A stretch of 30,574 nt of DNA, taken from contig CAYYNB010000064.1 of NCBI GenBank assembly GCA_964472565.1, positions 1-30,574 on the forward strand, given 5' to 3'. The position numbers and the translations under genes are program-made. This document shows, piece by piece, positions 16,049 through 22,585 of this stretch. This stretch comes from DATAMF01 sp964472565 (GTDB lineage: Bacteria > Chloroflexota > Anaerolineae > Aggregatilineales > Aggregatilineaceae). The notes under the pieces were generated by a model, which had not been told where the DNA came from, ran no database searches, and saw only the letters and a list, made by a program, of their open reading frames with translations. Position 1 is the first letter of the stretch. The number at the start of each line of letters is the position of its first letter.

Positions 16049-17026
16049 ATGTTTGAAATTGTGTTTCTTGGTACGTCGGCCAGCGCGCCGTCGGTACATC
16101 GTGGATTGTCGGCCCAGGTGGTGATGGTCAAGGATCACCGCTATCTGATTGACTGCGGGGAGGGCACGCAGCGGCAAATCTTAAAAAGCGGGATCGGGTT
16201 TAAGCGGCTGAACCGCGTGCTGCTGACGCACGGGCACCTGGATCATATTCTGGGGCTGGGCGGGCTGATGTCTACCTTTGTGCGGTGGGAAAGCATCGAG
16301 GCGCTGGAGATATGGGGCGGGGCGTGGACGCTGGACCGCGTGCAGGATTTGATCTACAGCGTGGTGCTGCGCGGGGCGCAGTCTCCGATGCCGATTCACC
16401 TGATTGATCTCAAACCGGGCATATTGATGGAAGATGCCGATTATTCAGTGGCGGCGTTTCCGGTGGTGCATCGCGGCAAAGATAACTATGGGTTCGTGTT
16501 TCAGGAAAAATCGCGGCGGCCTTTTGTGGTCGAAAAAGCGGAAGCGCTCGGTGTGCCAGCGGGACCGGAACGCGCGCGGCTGGTGCGCGGCGAAGCGATC
16601 CGTCTGGCGGATGGGCGTATGATTCAGCCGGACGAGGTATTGGGGCCGGATATGCCGGGGGCGCGGATGGTTGTGACGGGCGATATTGGGGAATTGGATG
16701 GGCTGGAACGGGTGGCGACCAACGCGCACGCGCTGGTGAGCGAAGCGACATATCTGGACCAAGACGCGGAAATGGCGCAGGCTTTCGGGCATATGACGGC
16801 GGGGAAGGCGGCACGGTTCGCGGCGGAACATGGGGTCGGAACGCTGCTGCTGACGCATGTTTCGCGGCGGTACCGGGAACGGGATGTTGTGCGGGAGGCG
16901 CGGCAGTATTTCCCGAACACGTATGTCGTGCGGGATTTCGATCATTTTATGGTGGCGAAGGGGCGCGAGGTCCAAAAGCTGGAAACGATGATCGCATCGG
17001 ATGAACAGCCGCCGGAAGAGTTATGA
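16049..17026 (+). CDS. rnz: Ribonuclease Z (tRNA 3' endonuclease)
   Basis: The 325-residue product is a metallo-beta-lactamase-fold RNase Z. It has FLGTSASAP at the start, the zinc motif THGHLDH (H61-x-H63-x-D65-H66), the aspartate strand VTGDIG, and the family-specific GHMTAGKAARFA followed by LLTHVSRRY. It removes 3' trailers from precursor tRNAs in the cytoplasm. The length is near the usual ~305. Placed directly after rtcA, it makes a pair of RNA 3'-end enzymes. The ATG at 16049 lacks a well-spaced Shine-Dalgarno sequence, perhaps because the hairpin repeat entered the leader. Confidence 0.92.
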   Translation: MFEIVFLGTSASAPSVHRGLSAQVVMVKDHRYLIDCGEGTQRQILKSGIGFKRLNRVLLTHGHLDHILGLGGLMSTFVRWESIEALEIWGGAWTLDRVQDLIYSVVLRGAQSPMPIHLIDLKPGILMEDADYSVAAFPVVHRGKDNYGFVFQEKSRRPFVVEKAEALGVPAGPERARLVRGEAIRLADGRMIQPDEVLGPDMPGARMVVTGDIGELDGLERVATNAHALVSEATYLDQDAEMAQAFGHMTAGKAARFAAEHGVGTLLLTHVSRRYRERDVVREARQYFPNTYVVRDFDHFMVAKGREVQKLETMIASDEQPPEEL

Positions 17027-17109
17027 GGATGCGTGCCCACTGGCGATAGAAATGGATGATCCTGTATCATCTGAACGGTACACAATCATCAGATTTCCAG
17101 GGGGAAAGC

Positions 17110-17850
17110 ATGTACGATCCTCGATTGGAACCGATTCCGACTGATCCGGTGGCGCAGATTCGAGCGTTTGTGCGGGACCTGGCGTATGGCGCGTTGGTCA
17201 AAGACTGGTCTACTGAATTTATCGTGGCGCGGTACGGGGCGAGCCGGGATGAAGAGTGGGTCACGATTGGGCCGGGCAGCTTCGATTCGATGGAGCAGAA
17301 GTGGCAGCATGTGTATCCACGTGTCAGCTTTCTGCTGGTGTTTGGGTATGTCGTCTCGATCAGCGAAGATGGATTCCGGCTGACGAATAAAGCCTTCGAA
17401 TTGCTGGAACAACCCTCTGCGGCCTCTATTTTTATCTCGTATCGCCGGAGCGAAAGCAGCCTGTTCGCGCTGCTGCTGGTGGCGCGGCTGAAAGCGGTGG
17501 GACTTGATCCGTTTTTGGATATGCAGAATATCGAACCGGGCGAGGAATGGCGCGAACGGTTGGAGCAGGAAGTGCGCCGCCGACCCTATTTTGTCTGCCT
17601 GATCAGCCCGATAACGCTGCAATCGCAGTATGTGCGGCAGGAGATTTCGTGGGCGGAACAGGCGGGCGTGAAGATTATCCCGATGTGGCACAACGGCTAT
17701 AACGATACGCTGTTGAGCGAGGATCGGAAGCAGTATCCTGAGTTGGGCGACTTTTTGCAGATCAACGCGATCCAGGTGCGGCGCGAGGATGTGGAAGAGT
17801 ACAATAACGCGGTGCTCCGGCTGTTGAATCATTTTGGGTATACGCCGTAA
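17110..17850 (+). CDS. TIR-domain protein with unrecognised N-terminal domain (first of tandem pair)
   Basis: The 246-residue product has an N-terminal domain (1-~103) of unknown family. It ends in FRLTNKAFELLEQ, which looks like the last helix of a winged-helix-type fold. A C-terminal TIR domain (TIR_2-like, ~106-200) follows: ASIFISYRRSE (strand A), GLDPFLDMQNIEPGEEW (BB-loop region), the acidic helix WRERL (E149) and FVCLISP. The acidic helix position corresponds roughly to the catalytic Glu region of NADase TIRs such as SARM1, so NAD+ cleavage or signal production is possible but inferred. No signal peptide or membrane segment is present. I chose ATG 17110, preceded by AGGGGGAA, over 17056, because the sister gene starts at the matching place. 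It is a tandem paralogue of the next gene, 15 bases away. Confidence 0.82.
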   Translation: MYDPRLEPIPTDPVAQIRAFVRDLAYGALVKDWSTEFIVARYGASRDEEWVTIGPGSFDSMEQKWQHVYPRVSFLLVFGYVVSISEDGFRLTNKAFELLEQPSAASIFISYRRSESSLFALLLVARLKAVGLDPFLDMQNIEPGEEWRERLEQEVRRRPYFVCLISPITLQSQYVRQEISWAEQAGVKIIPMWHNGYNDTLLSEDRKQYPELGDFLQINAIQVRREDVEEYNNAVLRLLNHFGYTP

Positions 17851-17865
17851 GGGGAGAGGCCAAAT

Positions 17866-18603
17866 ATGTACAATCCGATGGAAGAAGCAATTCCCAGCGA
17901 TGCGATGGCACGGATTCGGGCGTTTGTCAAAGATTTGGCGTTTGGAGCCGCAAACGGGATGTGGTCGCCGGAAATACGGGTGAACCGCTCGGTGCGCGGC
18001 GGCGATTGGTCGTATACGGCGGGGAGGGATTTCCCGAAACTGCTGGAAAAATGGGACGATCAGATTCCGTATGTCGGGCTGCTGGTGTCGTTCGAGTATC
18101 TGGATGTGGTGGCACAAGAGCAGTATGGGAATCTGTATACGCTGACACCGAAAGCGTTCGCGCTGCTCGAACAGGCGAGTCCGGCATCGATTTTTATCTC
18201 GTACAGCCGCGCCGAAAGCAGTGCCTTCGCGCTGCTGCTGCTGGCCCGGCTGAAAGCGGTGGGACTCGATCCGTTTCTGGATTTGAAGGACTTGAATCCG
18301 GGCGACGAATGGGAAGACCGGCTGCGGAATGAGGTGGCATCACGGCAGCATTTTATCTGTCTGATCGGGCCGAGGACGCTCGAATCGGACTATGTGCAGC
18401 AGGAGATCGCGTGGGCGATGGACGCGGGCACACGGACGATTCCGATCTGGCACAATGGATTTGTATATAACGACGGCGATTCTGAAGATGAAACGCTGCG
18501 GCGTTTTTTGCGCTCGAATGCGATTGTGGTGGAACGCGAGAATGCGAAAGCCTATGAAGGCGCGATTCTCGAACTGCTGAACTATTTTGGATTTACGCCC
18601 TGA
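17866..18603 (+). CDS. TIR-domain protein with unrecognised N-terminal domain (second of tandem pair)
   Basis: The 245-residue product is colinear with its upstream neighbour. Its N-terminal domain (1-~105) contains IRAFVKDLAFGA and ends YTLTPKAFALLEQ. A TIR domain (~108-200) follows, with ASIFISYSRAE, GLDPFLDLKDLNPGDEW, WEDRL (E150) and FICLIGP. WEDRL is close to the FEDKL of SARM1, which holds its catalytic Glu, so this copy is the stronger candidate NADase. The N-terminal domains have diverged more than the TIR domains, as if the pair senses different inputs. GGGGAGAGG precedes the ATG. A defence role fits bacterial TIR proteins in general, but no sensor or partner gene of a named system lies nearby. 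Confidence 0.82.
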   Translation: MYNPMEEAIPSDAMARIRAFVKDLAFGAANGMWSPEIRVNRSVRGGDWSYTAGRDFPKLLEKWDDQIPYVGLLVSFEYLDVVAQEQYGNLYTLTPKAFALLEQASPASIFISYSRAESSAFALLLLARLKAVGLDPFLDLKDLNPGDEWEDRLRNEVASRQHFICLIGPRTLESDYVQQEIAWAMDAGTRTIPIWHNGFVYNDGDSEDETLRRFLRSNAIVVERENAKAYEGAILELLNYFGFTP

Positions 18604-18691
18604 TTTATACCCCCTCCCCCCCGTTGGCTCCCCTTTGGGGTCGGTTTGTGGGGCGAACCACTCGGGGACGGTTAAAGATCCTGGCAGAAAG

Positions 18692-18735
18692 TCGGTTTTT
18701 TGTCATTTTCGTGACGCGAAAACCGATTTCGCGTC
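18692..18735 (+). other. Overlapping alternative hairpins
   Basis: GACGCGAAA (18713-18721) pairs perfectly with TTTCGCGTC (18727-18735) around five bases. TCGGTTTT (18692-18699) also pairs with AAAACCGA (18719-18726). The two stems share bases and cannot form together. Whether this is transcribed or functional is unknown. Confidence 0.4.
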
Positions 18736-18913
18736 GTGAGTTCGGGCGGCGCTTGTCGATCTTGGGCCGGAAAAGTAGAAGTCGTTCGGTTGGTAAAGGG
18801 CGATGGTGCTTGTATACAGGGTAGCACGAATGTTCGATGCTGTCATCCCCATTGAATGGCTAACTTGAGTGACTAACTTCGATGGTGAGTCATGAGGGTA
18901 TTACAAACGGGTA

Positions 18914-18960
18914 CCCCTATCCTCCCGACCTCCTTTCCCCGCGCGCGGAGAAAGGAGGGG
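18914..18960 (+). repeat. Dispersed GC-rich hairpin repeat
   Basis: CCTCCTTTC (18929-18937) pairs with GAAAGGAGG (18950-18958) around a CG-rich self-complementary core. The lead CCCCTATCC is shared with copies at 20022 and 22506. This is a REP-like element with no coding content. Confidence 0.8.
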
Positions 18961-19007
18961 CAGCGGAAAGTGTGGGGCAAGTCGTGAAGTGCCCGACGAA
19001 CCTCACC

Positions 19008-19195
19008 CCCTCGGTCCCATAGGCATTAAGTTAAGCGTTTTCCGGTGAGTGAACCCCTCCCTAAATCCCTCCCCGCTGGCGCAGAGAGGGACTGGTAGGC
19101 AGTCCTTCGGCGGCGCAACGAGCCGGGGGGTAGGCGTACAGTAGGCTGACCACACGCGAGAAATGCCTTAGCTTAATGCGTATGCCCTCGGTCCC
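19008..19195 (+). mobile_element. MITE-like inverted-repeat element with 10-11-bp direct repeats
   Basis: CCCTCGGTCCC occurs at 19008-19018 and again at 19185-19195. Between them are near-terminal inverted repeats of about 20-25 bases (19023-19042 against 19160-19179, 16 of 20 matching), giving an element of about 166 bp. Removing it rejoins a sequence that matches the dispersed repeat at 20756-20800, which supports a real insertion with target duplication. It has no transposase, so any movement would be in trans. Its inside carries a further copy-like C-rich hairpin (about 19053-19092). Confidence 0.65.
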
Positions 19196-19251
19196 CCTCT
19201 CCAACCGAGTTGGAAGAGGGGGAAGTTGGGCGCAGCAAGTTGACACCAATT

Positions 19252-19273
19252 GGGCAGGTTTGCAAACCTGCCC
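19252..19273 (+). repeat. 22-bp perfect palindrome
   Basis: GGGCAGGTTT-GC-AAACCTGCCC is a perfect inverted repeat and is followed by CCTAC. The preceding GGGCGCAGCAAG (19229-19240) recurs at 20072-20083 and, as GGCGCAGCAAG, at 23631-23641, so this belongs to another dispersed family. Confidence 0.6.
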
Positions 19274-19380
19274 CTACAACGGACAGCCATTCAATCTGTC
19301 CGTTCGCCAACGGTATCACTGGCGTAGAGAAAGGAGGAGCCGGTGAGCGGCGATCCAGAAGATGTGGGTTCATGGGTTTC

Positions 19381-19438
19381 TTGGGAAAAGTGGGGATGAG
19401 GTGTAGAATACGTGCGCAGAACGCGCGTTCTGGTATTC
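19381..19438 (+). promoter_or_regulatory. Candidate promoter with nested palindromic operator
   Basis: TTGGGA (19381-19386), 17 bases, then TAGAAT (19404-19409) form a plausible promoter whose start would fall near 19416. A 16-bp perfect palindrome (CAGAACGC-GCGTTCTG, 19417-19432) begins there. It is enclosed by GAATAC (19406-19411) and GTATTC (19433-19438). The structure ends directly at the GAGGAG ribosome binding site of the next gene, so it could bind a repressor or fold in the mRNA. Confidence 0.45.
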
Positions 19439-19449
19439 GAGGAGAGCGT

Positions 19450-20019
19450 ATGGCTGCAATCGAACGACTCCAACAGGCACTGATTGATCTGGATATTGAT
19501 GAGGGCATCGCGGCACAGATTGTTGATGGCACGGTCCGTGATAAGGATAACAAAAAGAAACGGGCGGCTTTTTTTGTGCAGGCGATCTCGCAAATGGAAA
19601 AGCTGCTGGATGAAGAAACGTGTCACGCGGTGCGGGATGCGTGCGCCTGTTCCAAAGGCGGGTGGCGTTTAAAAGCAGTGCAAAAGCTGGCGAAAGAATA
19701 CGCGGGGCGTTCGCTGAGCGAGAAAATCGCGGCGCTGGGGCAGATTACGTATATGGGCAATCCGGTGCTGAACGAGGATGGCACGATCACAGCGGGGATT
19801 GGTGACGAGGGCGGGCTTGACTGCCCGTGTCCGGTGTTCCAGGGGCTGGACCTGCAAGCGCCGGTGTCGCTCACGTATTGTTACTGCTGCGCGGGGCATT
19901 TCCGGTTTCATTATCAGATCGCGCTGGGGCAAAAGCTGGTGACAAAACGCGTGGCGTCGTCGGCGCTGAACAGTCTGGGGAAGCAGCCGTGCCGGTTTGT
20001 GTATGCGATTGTGGAGTGA
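19450..20019 (+). CDS. Cysteine-rich hypothetical protein (possibly DUF6144-like)
   Basis: The 189-residue product has nine cysteines arranged in pairs: C58, C65-x-C67, C125-x-C127, C144-x-C146-C147 and C181, plus YCYCCAGHFRFHY with nearby histidines. This suggests metal or Fe-S binding or a redox role; it resembles the small bacterial DUF6144 group, but I am not sure of the assignment. The N-terminal half is helical and charged. It has no signal peptide, so it is probably cytoplasmic. The reading frame is open back to 19210, but that part runs through repeats. The ATG at 19450 has GAGGAG six bases upstream and lies just after a palindromic promoter region. It is convergent with the glycosyltransferase gene, with hairpin repeats between the two. 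Confidence 0.6.
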   Translation: MAAIERLQQALIDLDIDEGIAAQIVDGTVRDKDNKKKRAAFFVQAISQMEKLLDEETCHAVRDACACSKGGWRLKAVQKLAKEYAGRSLSEKIAALGQITYMGNPVLNEDGTITAGIGDEGGLDCPCPVFQGLDLQAPVSLTYCYCCAGHFRFHYQIALGQKLVTKRVASSALNSLGKQPCRFVYAIVE

Positions 20020-20021
20020 AA

Positions 20022-20068
20022 CCCCTATCCCCCGACCCCTTTCCCCGCGCGCGGAGAAAGGGGAGAAA
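20022..20068 (+). repeat. Dispersed GC-rich hairpin repeat between convergent genes
   Basis: CCCCTTTC and GAAAGGGG pair around a CCGCG-CGCGG core, as in the copy at 18914. GGGCGCAGCAAG follows. It starts two bases after the stop of the cysteine-rich gene and may serve as a bidirectional transcription-end hairpin. Confidence 0.8.
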
Positions 20069-20088
20069 AGCGGGCGCAGCAAGGCGAA

Positions 20089-20136
20089 CCCTACCCCCGA
20101 CCCCTTCCCGCAAGCAGGAAGGGGAGAAAAACAGGC
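20089..20136 (-). repeat. Hairpin repeat forming the C-terminus of the glycosyltransferase
   Basis: CCCCTTCC (20101-20108) pairs with GGAAGGGG (20117-20124). The TAG stop of the minus-strand glycosyltransferase (20091-20093) and its last ~15 codons lie within this repeat, so it has supplied the end of the protein. Confidence 0.75.
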
Positions 20137-22121
20137 GCGGGGAGGTAGGGATCGGTCGGGGAGAATTTGGTGTTCCAGGCGGTGAGAAAAGCGGTTCGCT
20201 GCGCCGTGATGATGTCCAGAATGTCGTTCAGGTGGACCTCGGTGAAGCCGTTGTTCCATTCCAGCTCCACGGGGTCCAGCCAGAATTTGGCCTGACCTGC
20301 CGGTGAGCCGATGTGGATGTGAGGCGCTTCGTTCGCTTCATTGTCGTAGAAAAAGAAGTGATAGCCGTCCTGCGTGTACAGGTCGGCGGGCAGATCGTAC
20401 ATAAACGCGCCGTGCATAAAATAGATGATTTCGTGCCCGGCTAAATCGGCGCGGATTTGGTCGAGATTGGCCTGATTCCAGTCGGGTTCGCGGGCGAGAA
20501 TGATGTCATGGTCGAGATACGGATCGGTGAGGGCCATCAGGGGGCCGGTGTCGCGCCAGTGGTTTTTGCCCCACGCAATGATCGCCAACGGTTTGCCCGG
20601 CTCGCGGCGCATGGTTTCGACCTGATCGATCTGGCCCTGGCTGATGCGGCCATAACCTTTGAGGGGCAGAATGCGGCGCGGACTGTAGAGGGGGAGGGAG
20701 TAGATTGTCCCGGCGGCGAGCAGGGTGTAGAGGAGCAGGGAGGGCCAGCGATGAACCTCACCCCCTAAATCCCCCTCTCCAGCCAAGCTAGAGAGGGGGA
20801 CTTTTCGACCCGAAGTCAGATAGAGAATGCCGAAATCCAGGGCGCGGGCCAGGGCGACGAGTCCGGCGGCGCTGAGGATAGTCACGGCGGTCAGGGCTTC
20901 GTAGATGTAGCGGGCGCTGTAAAGATCGCCGCCGATCCAGTAGGCGATATACACGCCCACGACGCAGATCGGCACTAATGCAAACAACCATGTCCAGCGG
21001 CGGTAGACCAGCAGCAGGAATCCGGCGGGGAGCAGCAGCCAGCTATAACCGTGTCCGTATGGTTTGCGCAGACAGGCATCCGACGCTTTTTGCTGCACTT
21101 CGGCATTCAGGCCGGAGTCGGCGGGCTTGGCCCAGCCGTAGAGATCGCGGGCGGCGCAGGTGAGATCACTTTTGCTGTGCTTCCAGCCGAGTTCGACGGT
21201 ATGCCCGGTTTTGGCATTGCGCCCATAACCGAGGCCAAAACCGACGCGATCATAATCCCAAATGTAGCGGTAGAGATCGGTGTCTTTTTCGCGTTCGAGA
21301 AAACGGGTCAGGAAATGGGGGAAGGATTCGTCCTGATGACGGACGACACTGTAATTGAAGGCGGGCCAGAGCAGGCCGATCAGGATCGTGATCACGGCGA
21401 GGACCAGCAGGGGAGTCAGGGTGCGGAAGCCGGAGCGCAGGTGGGGTGATTGGGTGCGGCGCGAAATAAAGGCGGCGATCACACGGATCAGGCTGTAGAG
21501 CACAAAGGGCGCGGCAACTGCAACGGCGGTCAGCGGGCGGGTGATGACGAGCAGACCGAGAGAACTCCCCGCGACGAGGCCCCAGATCAGGGCGCGGCGG
21601 GGGAATTTTTCCACGCGCCAGAGGGCATACATAAACAGGGTGGCGAAAAACAGGGACGCGCTGTGGCCCATCATCGTCCCGTTGAGCAGCAGCGCGGCGG
21701 GACTGGTCGCGGTGAGCAGGGCGGCGACGGCTCCGGTGGGGGGATTGTAAATTTCGCGGCCCAGGCGGTAGACCACCGCGACGGTGAGCATCGCCAACCA
21801 GCCGTTGACGATCCAGGATTGGTTCAGAAGTTCCCCAACAGCCATAATCAGCGGCCAACCGGGGGTATATTTGCCGAAGCGAATATCCGATATTTTGTCG
21901 CCGTCGCTGTCATAGGTGATCAAAAACGGCTGCCAGTAGGCGCGAATGGGGCGGATGAGTTCGGTGGATACGTCGCCGTGCGCAAAGAGGCGGGCCTGAT
22001 ACTGGTAGGCGAATTCGTCTTCGAGATGCGGCAGGCGTTCAAAAACAACGCGGCTGACGATTCCGGTGGCGGCGAACGATAGGAAAAGGAAGATCAGGGT
22101 GATTTGGGCTGAGCGTTTCAT
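20091..22121 (-). CDS. GT-C (PMT/ArnT-like) membrane glycosyltransferase with in-frame repeat insertions
   Basis: The 676-residue product has a first membrane helix (~7-27), then HLEDEFAYQYQARL with Asp35-Glu36 at the place of the catalytic acid in the PMT/ArnT superfamily, about ten further helices to ~residue 500, and a soluble C-terminal part. It should transfer a sugar from a polyprenyl-phosphate donor outside the membrane; the acceptor is unknown. Residues ~440-456 (KVPLSSLAGEGDLGGEV) are encoded by a dispersed hairpin repeat (20756-20800), and the final ~15-20 residues (LPFLLAGRGRG end) by another. Both keep the frame open. The start ATG is at 22119-22121 on the minus strand, divergent from the pheS leader. 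It is more distantly related to the plus-strand GT at 12766. Confidence 0.78.
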   Translation of the reverse strand: MKRSAQITLIFLFLSFAATGIVSRVVFERLPHLEDEFAYQYQARLFAHGDVSTELIRPIRAYWQPFLITYDSDGDKISDIRFGKYTPGWPLIMAVGELLNQSWIVNGWLAMLTVAVVYRLGREIYNPPTGAVAALLTATSPAALLLNGTMMGHSASLFFATLFMYALWRVEKFPRRALIWGLVAGSSLGLLVITRPLTAVAVAAPFVLYSLIRVIAAFISRRTQSPHLRSGFRTLTPLLVLAVITILIGLLWPAFNYSVVRHQDESFPHFLTRFLEREKDTDLYRYIWDYDRVGFGLGYGRNAKTGHTVELGWKHSKSDLTCAARDLYGWAKPADSGLNAEVQQKASDACLRKPYGHGYSWLLLPAGFLLLVYRRWTWLFALVPICVVGVYIAYWIGGDLYSARYIYEALTAVTILSAAGLVALARALDFGILYLTSGRKVPLSSLAGEGDLGGEVHRWPSLLLYTLLAAGTIYSLPLYSPRRILPLKGYGRISQGQIDQVETMRREPGKPLAIIAWGKNHWRDTGPLMALTDPYLDHDIILAREPDWNQANLDQIRADLAGHEIIYFMHGAFMYDLPADLYTQDGYHFFFYDNEANEAPHIHIGSPAGQAKFWLDPVELEWNNGFTEVHLNDILDIITAQRTAFLTAWNTKFSPTDPYLPAPVFLPFLLAGRGRG
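20756..20800 (-). repeat. Dispersed repeat inside the glycosyltransferase coding sequence
   Basis: CCCCCTCTC...GAGAGGGGG forms a hairpin. The 45-bp unit matches the interrupted copy reconstructed from 19001-19018 joined to 19196-19223. Its length is a multiple of three, and it encodes about 15 residues of the GT protein. Confidence 0.7.
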
Positions 22122-22173
22122 GGTGGGGGATTATAAACACATGCGCCGGGTTTGAGTATTGTGAAAAACGAGG

Positions 22174-22202
22174 TTGACAGGCGGCAGGGCGTTTGATAGG
22201 AT
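22174..22202 (+). promoter_or_regulatory. Promoter of the pheS T-box transcript
   Basis: A perfect TTGACA (22174-22179), 17 bases, and TAGGAT (22197-22202) lie directly before the T-box leader. The transcript should start near 22209. Confidence 0.7.
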
Positions 22203-22209
22203 TCTGCAA

Positions 22210-22500
22210 CATAAAGGCGATGACGGAGAAAAGTAGGCGCGTCCGCCGCTCACAGGGAATTCCGGCCAACGACTGAGAGCCGGGATGAGATGGGTGTGCG
22301 CTGAAGTTCGCTCCTGAGCCGACAGGGGAACGCCCTAAAAAATCGGGCCAGTAGTCTGCTCCGCGCGCCCCGCGTTACACGGGCAGCCCATCTCAACAGT
22401 TGATGTGGGCATTGAGTGGGTCGATCTTGTCGGTCGGCCAAACAGGGTGGTACCGCGAGACTGAATCTCGTCCCTGCATAGGCGACGGGATTTTTTGTTT
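22210..22500 (+). promoter_or_regulatory. T-box riboswitch leader of pheS, Phe (TTC) specifier
   Basis: The leader contains the T-box hallmark AGGGTGGTACCGCG at 22444-22457, which forms the antiterminator bulge that pairs with the uncharged tRNA acceptor end. A stem I region with CGCTGAAGTTCGCTCCTGAGCC presents TTC at 22307-22309 as the likely specifier codon, matching tRNA-Phe and the downstream pheS. A strong intermediate hairpin lies at about 22386-22410. The terminator follows at 22466-22496. Uncharged tRNA-Phe would favour antitermination and raise pheS expression. This part of the long open frame beginning at 22400 is noncoding. Confidence 0.92.
22466..22496 (+). terminator. T-box terminator hairpin
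   Basis: TCTCGTCCCT (22466-22475) pairs with AGG-GACGGGA (22480-22490, one bulged C) around a GCAT loop, and six T residues follow. Its 5' arm overlaps the region needed for the antiterminator, as expected of a T-box switch. Confidence 0.85.
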
Positions 22501-22505
22501 TAAAA

Positions 22506-22541
22506 CCCCTATCCCTTTCCTCGCACGCGGAGAAAGGGGAG
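22506..22541 (+). repeat. Dispersed hairpin repeat between the T-box and pheS
   Basis: CCCTTTC (22513-22519) pairs with GAAAGGG (22532-22538), with the family core CGCACGCGG between. It lies between the T-box terminator and the pheS ribosome binding site, adding a hairpin to the mRNA leader. Confidence 0.75.
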
Positions 22542-22585
22542 AGGGGGTGGGCAATGTGGGAAAATTATTCAGCGAAGGAGCAGGT

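Larger units (their letters stand above)
18604..19449 (+). other. Gene-poor, repeat-rich region
   Basis: I see no convincing gene in this 0.85-kb stretch. It holds several C-rich dispersed hairpin repeats (18604-18640 degenerate, 18914-18960, 19001-19223 split by an insertion), a pair of mutually exclusive hairpins (18692-18735), a 22-bp perfect palindrome (19252-19273), and a promoter with a nested inverted repeat (19381-19438) for the following gene. A 66-codon frame at 18624-18824 has no recognisable features. Confidence 0.6.

Noticed and set aside
17110..18603. Assignment of the TIR pair to Thoeris, CBASS or another named system
   Set aside because: No ThsA, cyclase, SAVED, Argonaute or STING-like gene lies in the window, so only a general TIR call is supported.
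19210..19449. An 80-codon N-terminal extension of the cysteine-rich protein
   Set aside because: It is made of dispersed repeats and the promoter/palindrome region; ATG 19450 has a well-placed GAGGAG.
18604..19449. CRISPR array in the repeat-rich region
   Set aside because: The repeats differ in length and sequence, have no regular spacing or unique spacers, and no cas genes are present.
22230..22440. tRNA-like folding in the pheS leader
   Set aside because: The structure is explained by T-box stems; there is no TTCRA-type T-arm or acceptor pairing. I saw no tRNA elsewhere either.
22400..22585. A 62-codon N-terminal extension of PheS
   Set aside because: It runs through the T-box antiterminator, its terminator and a repeat; the ATG at 22586 has a good ribosome binding site and matches family N-termini.
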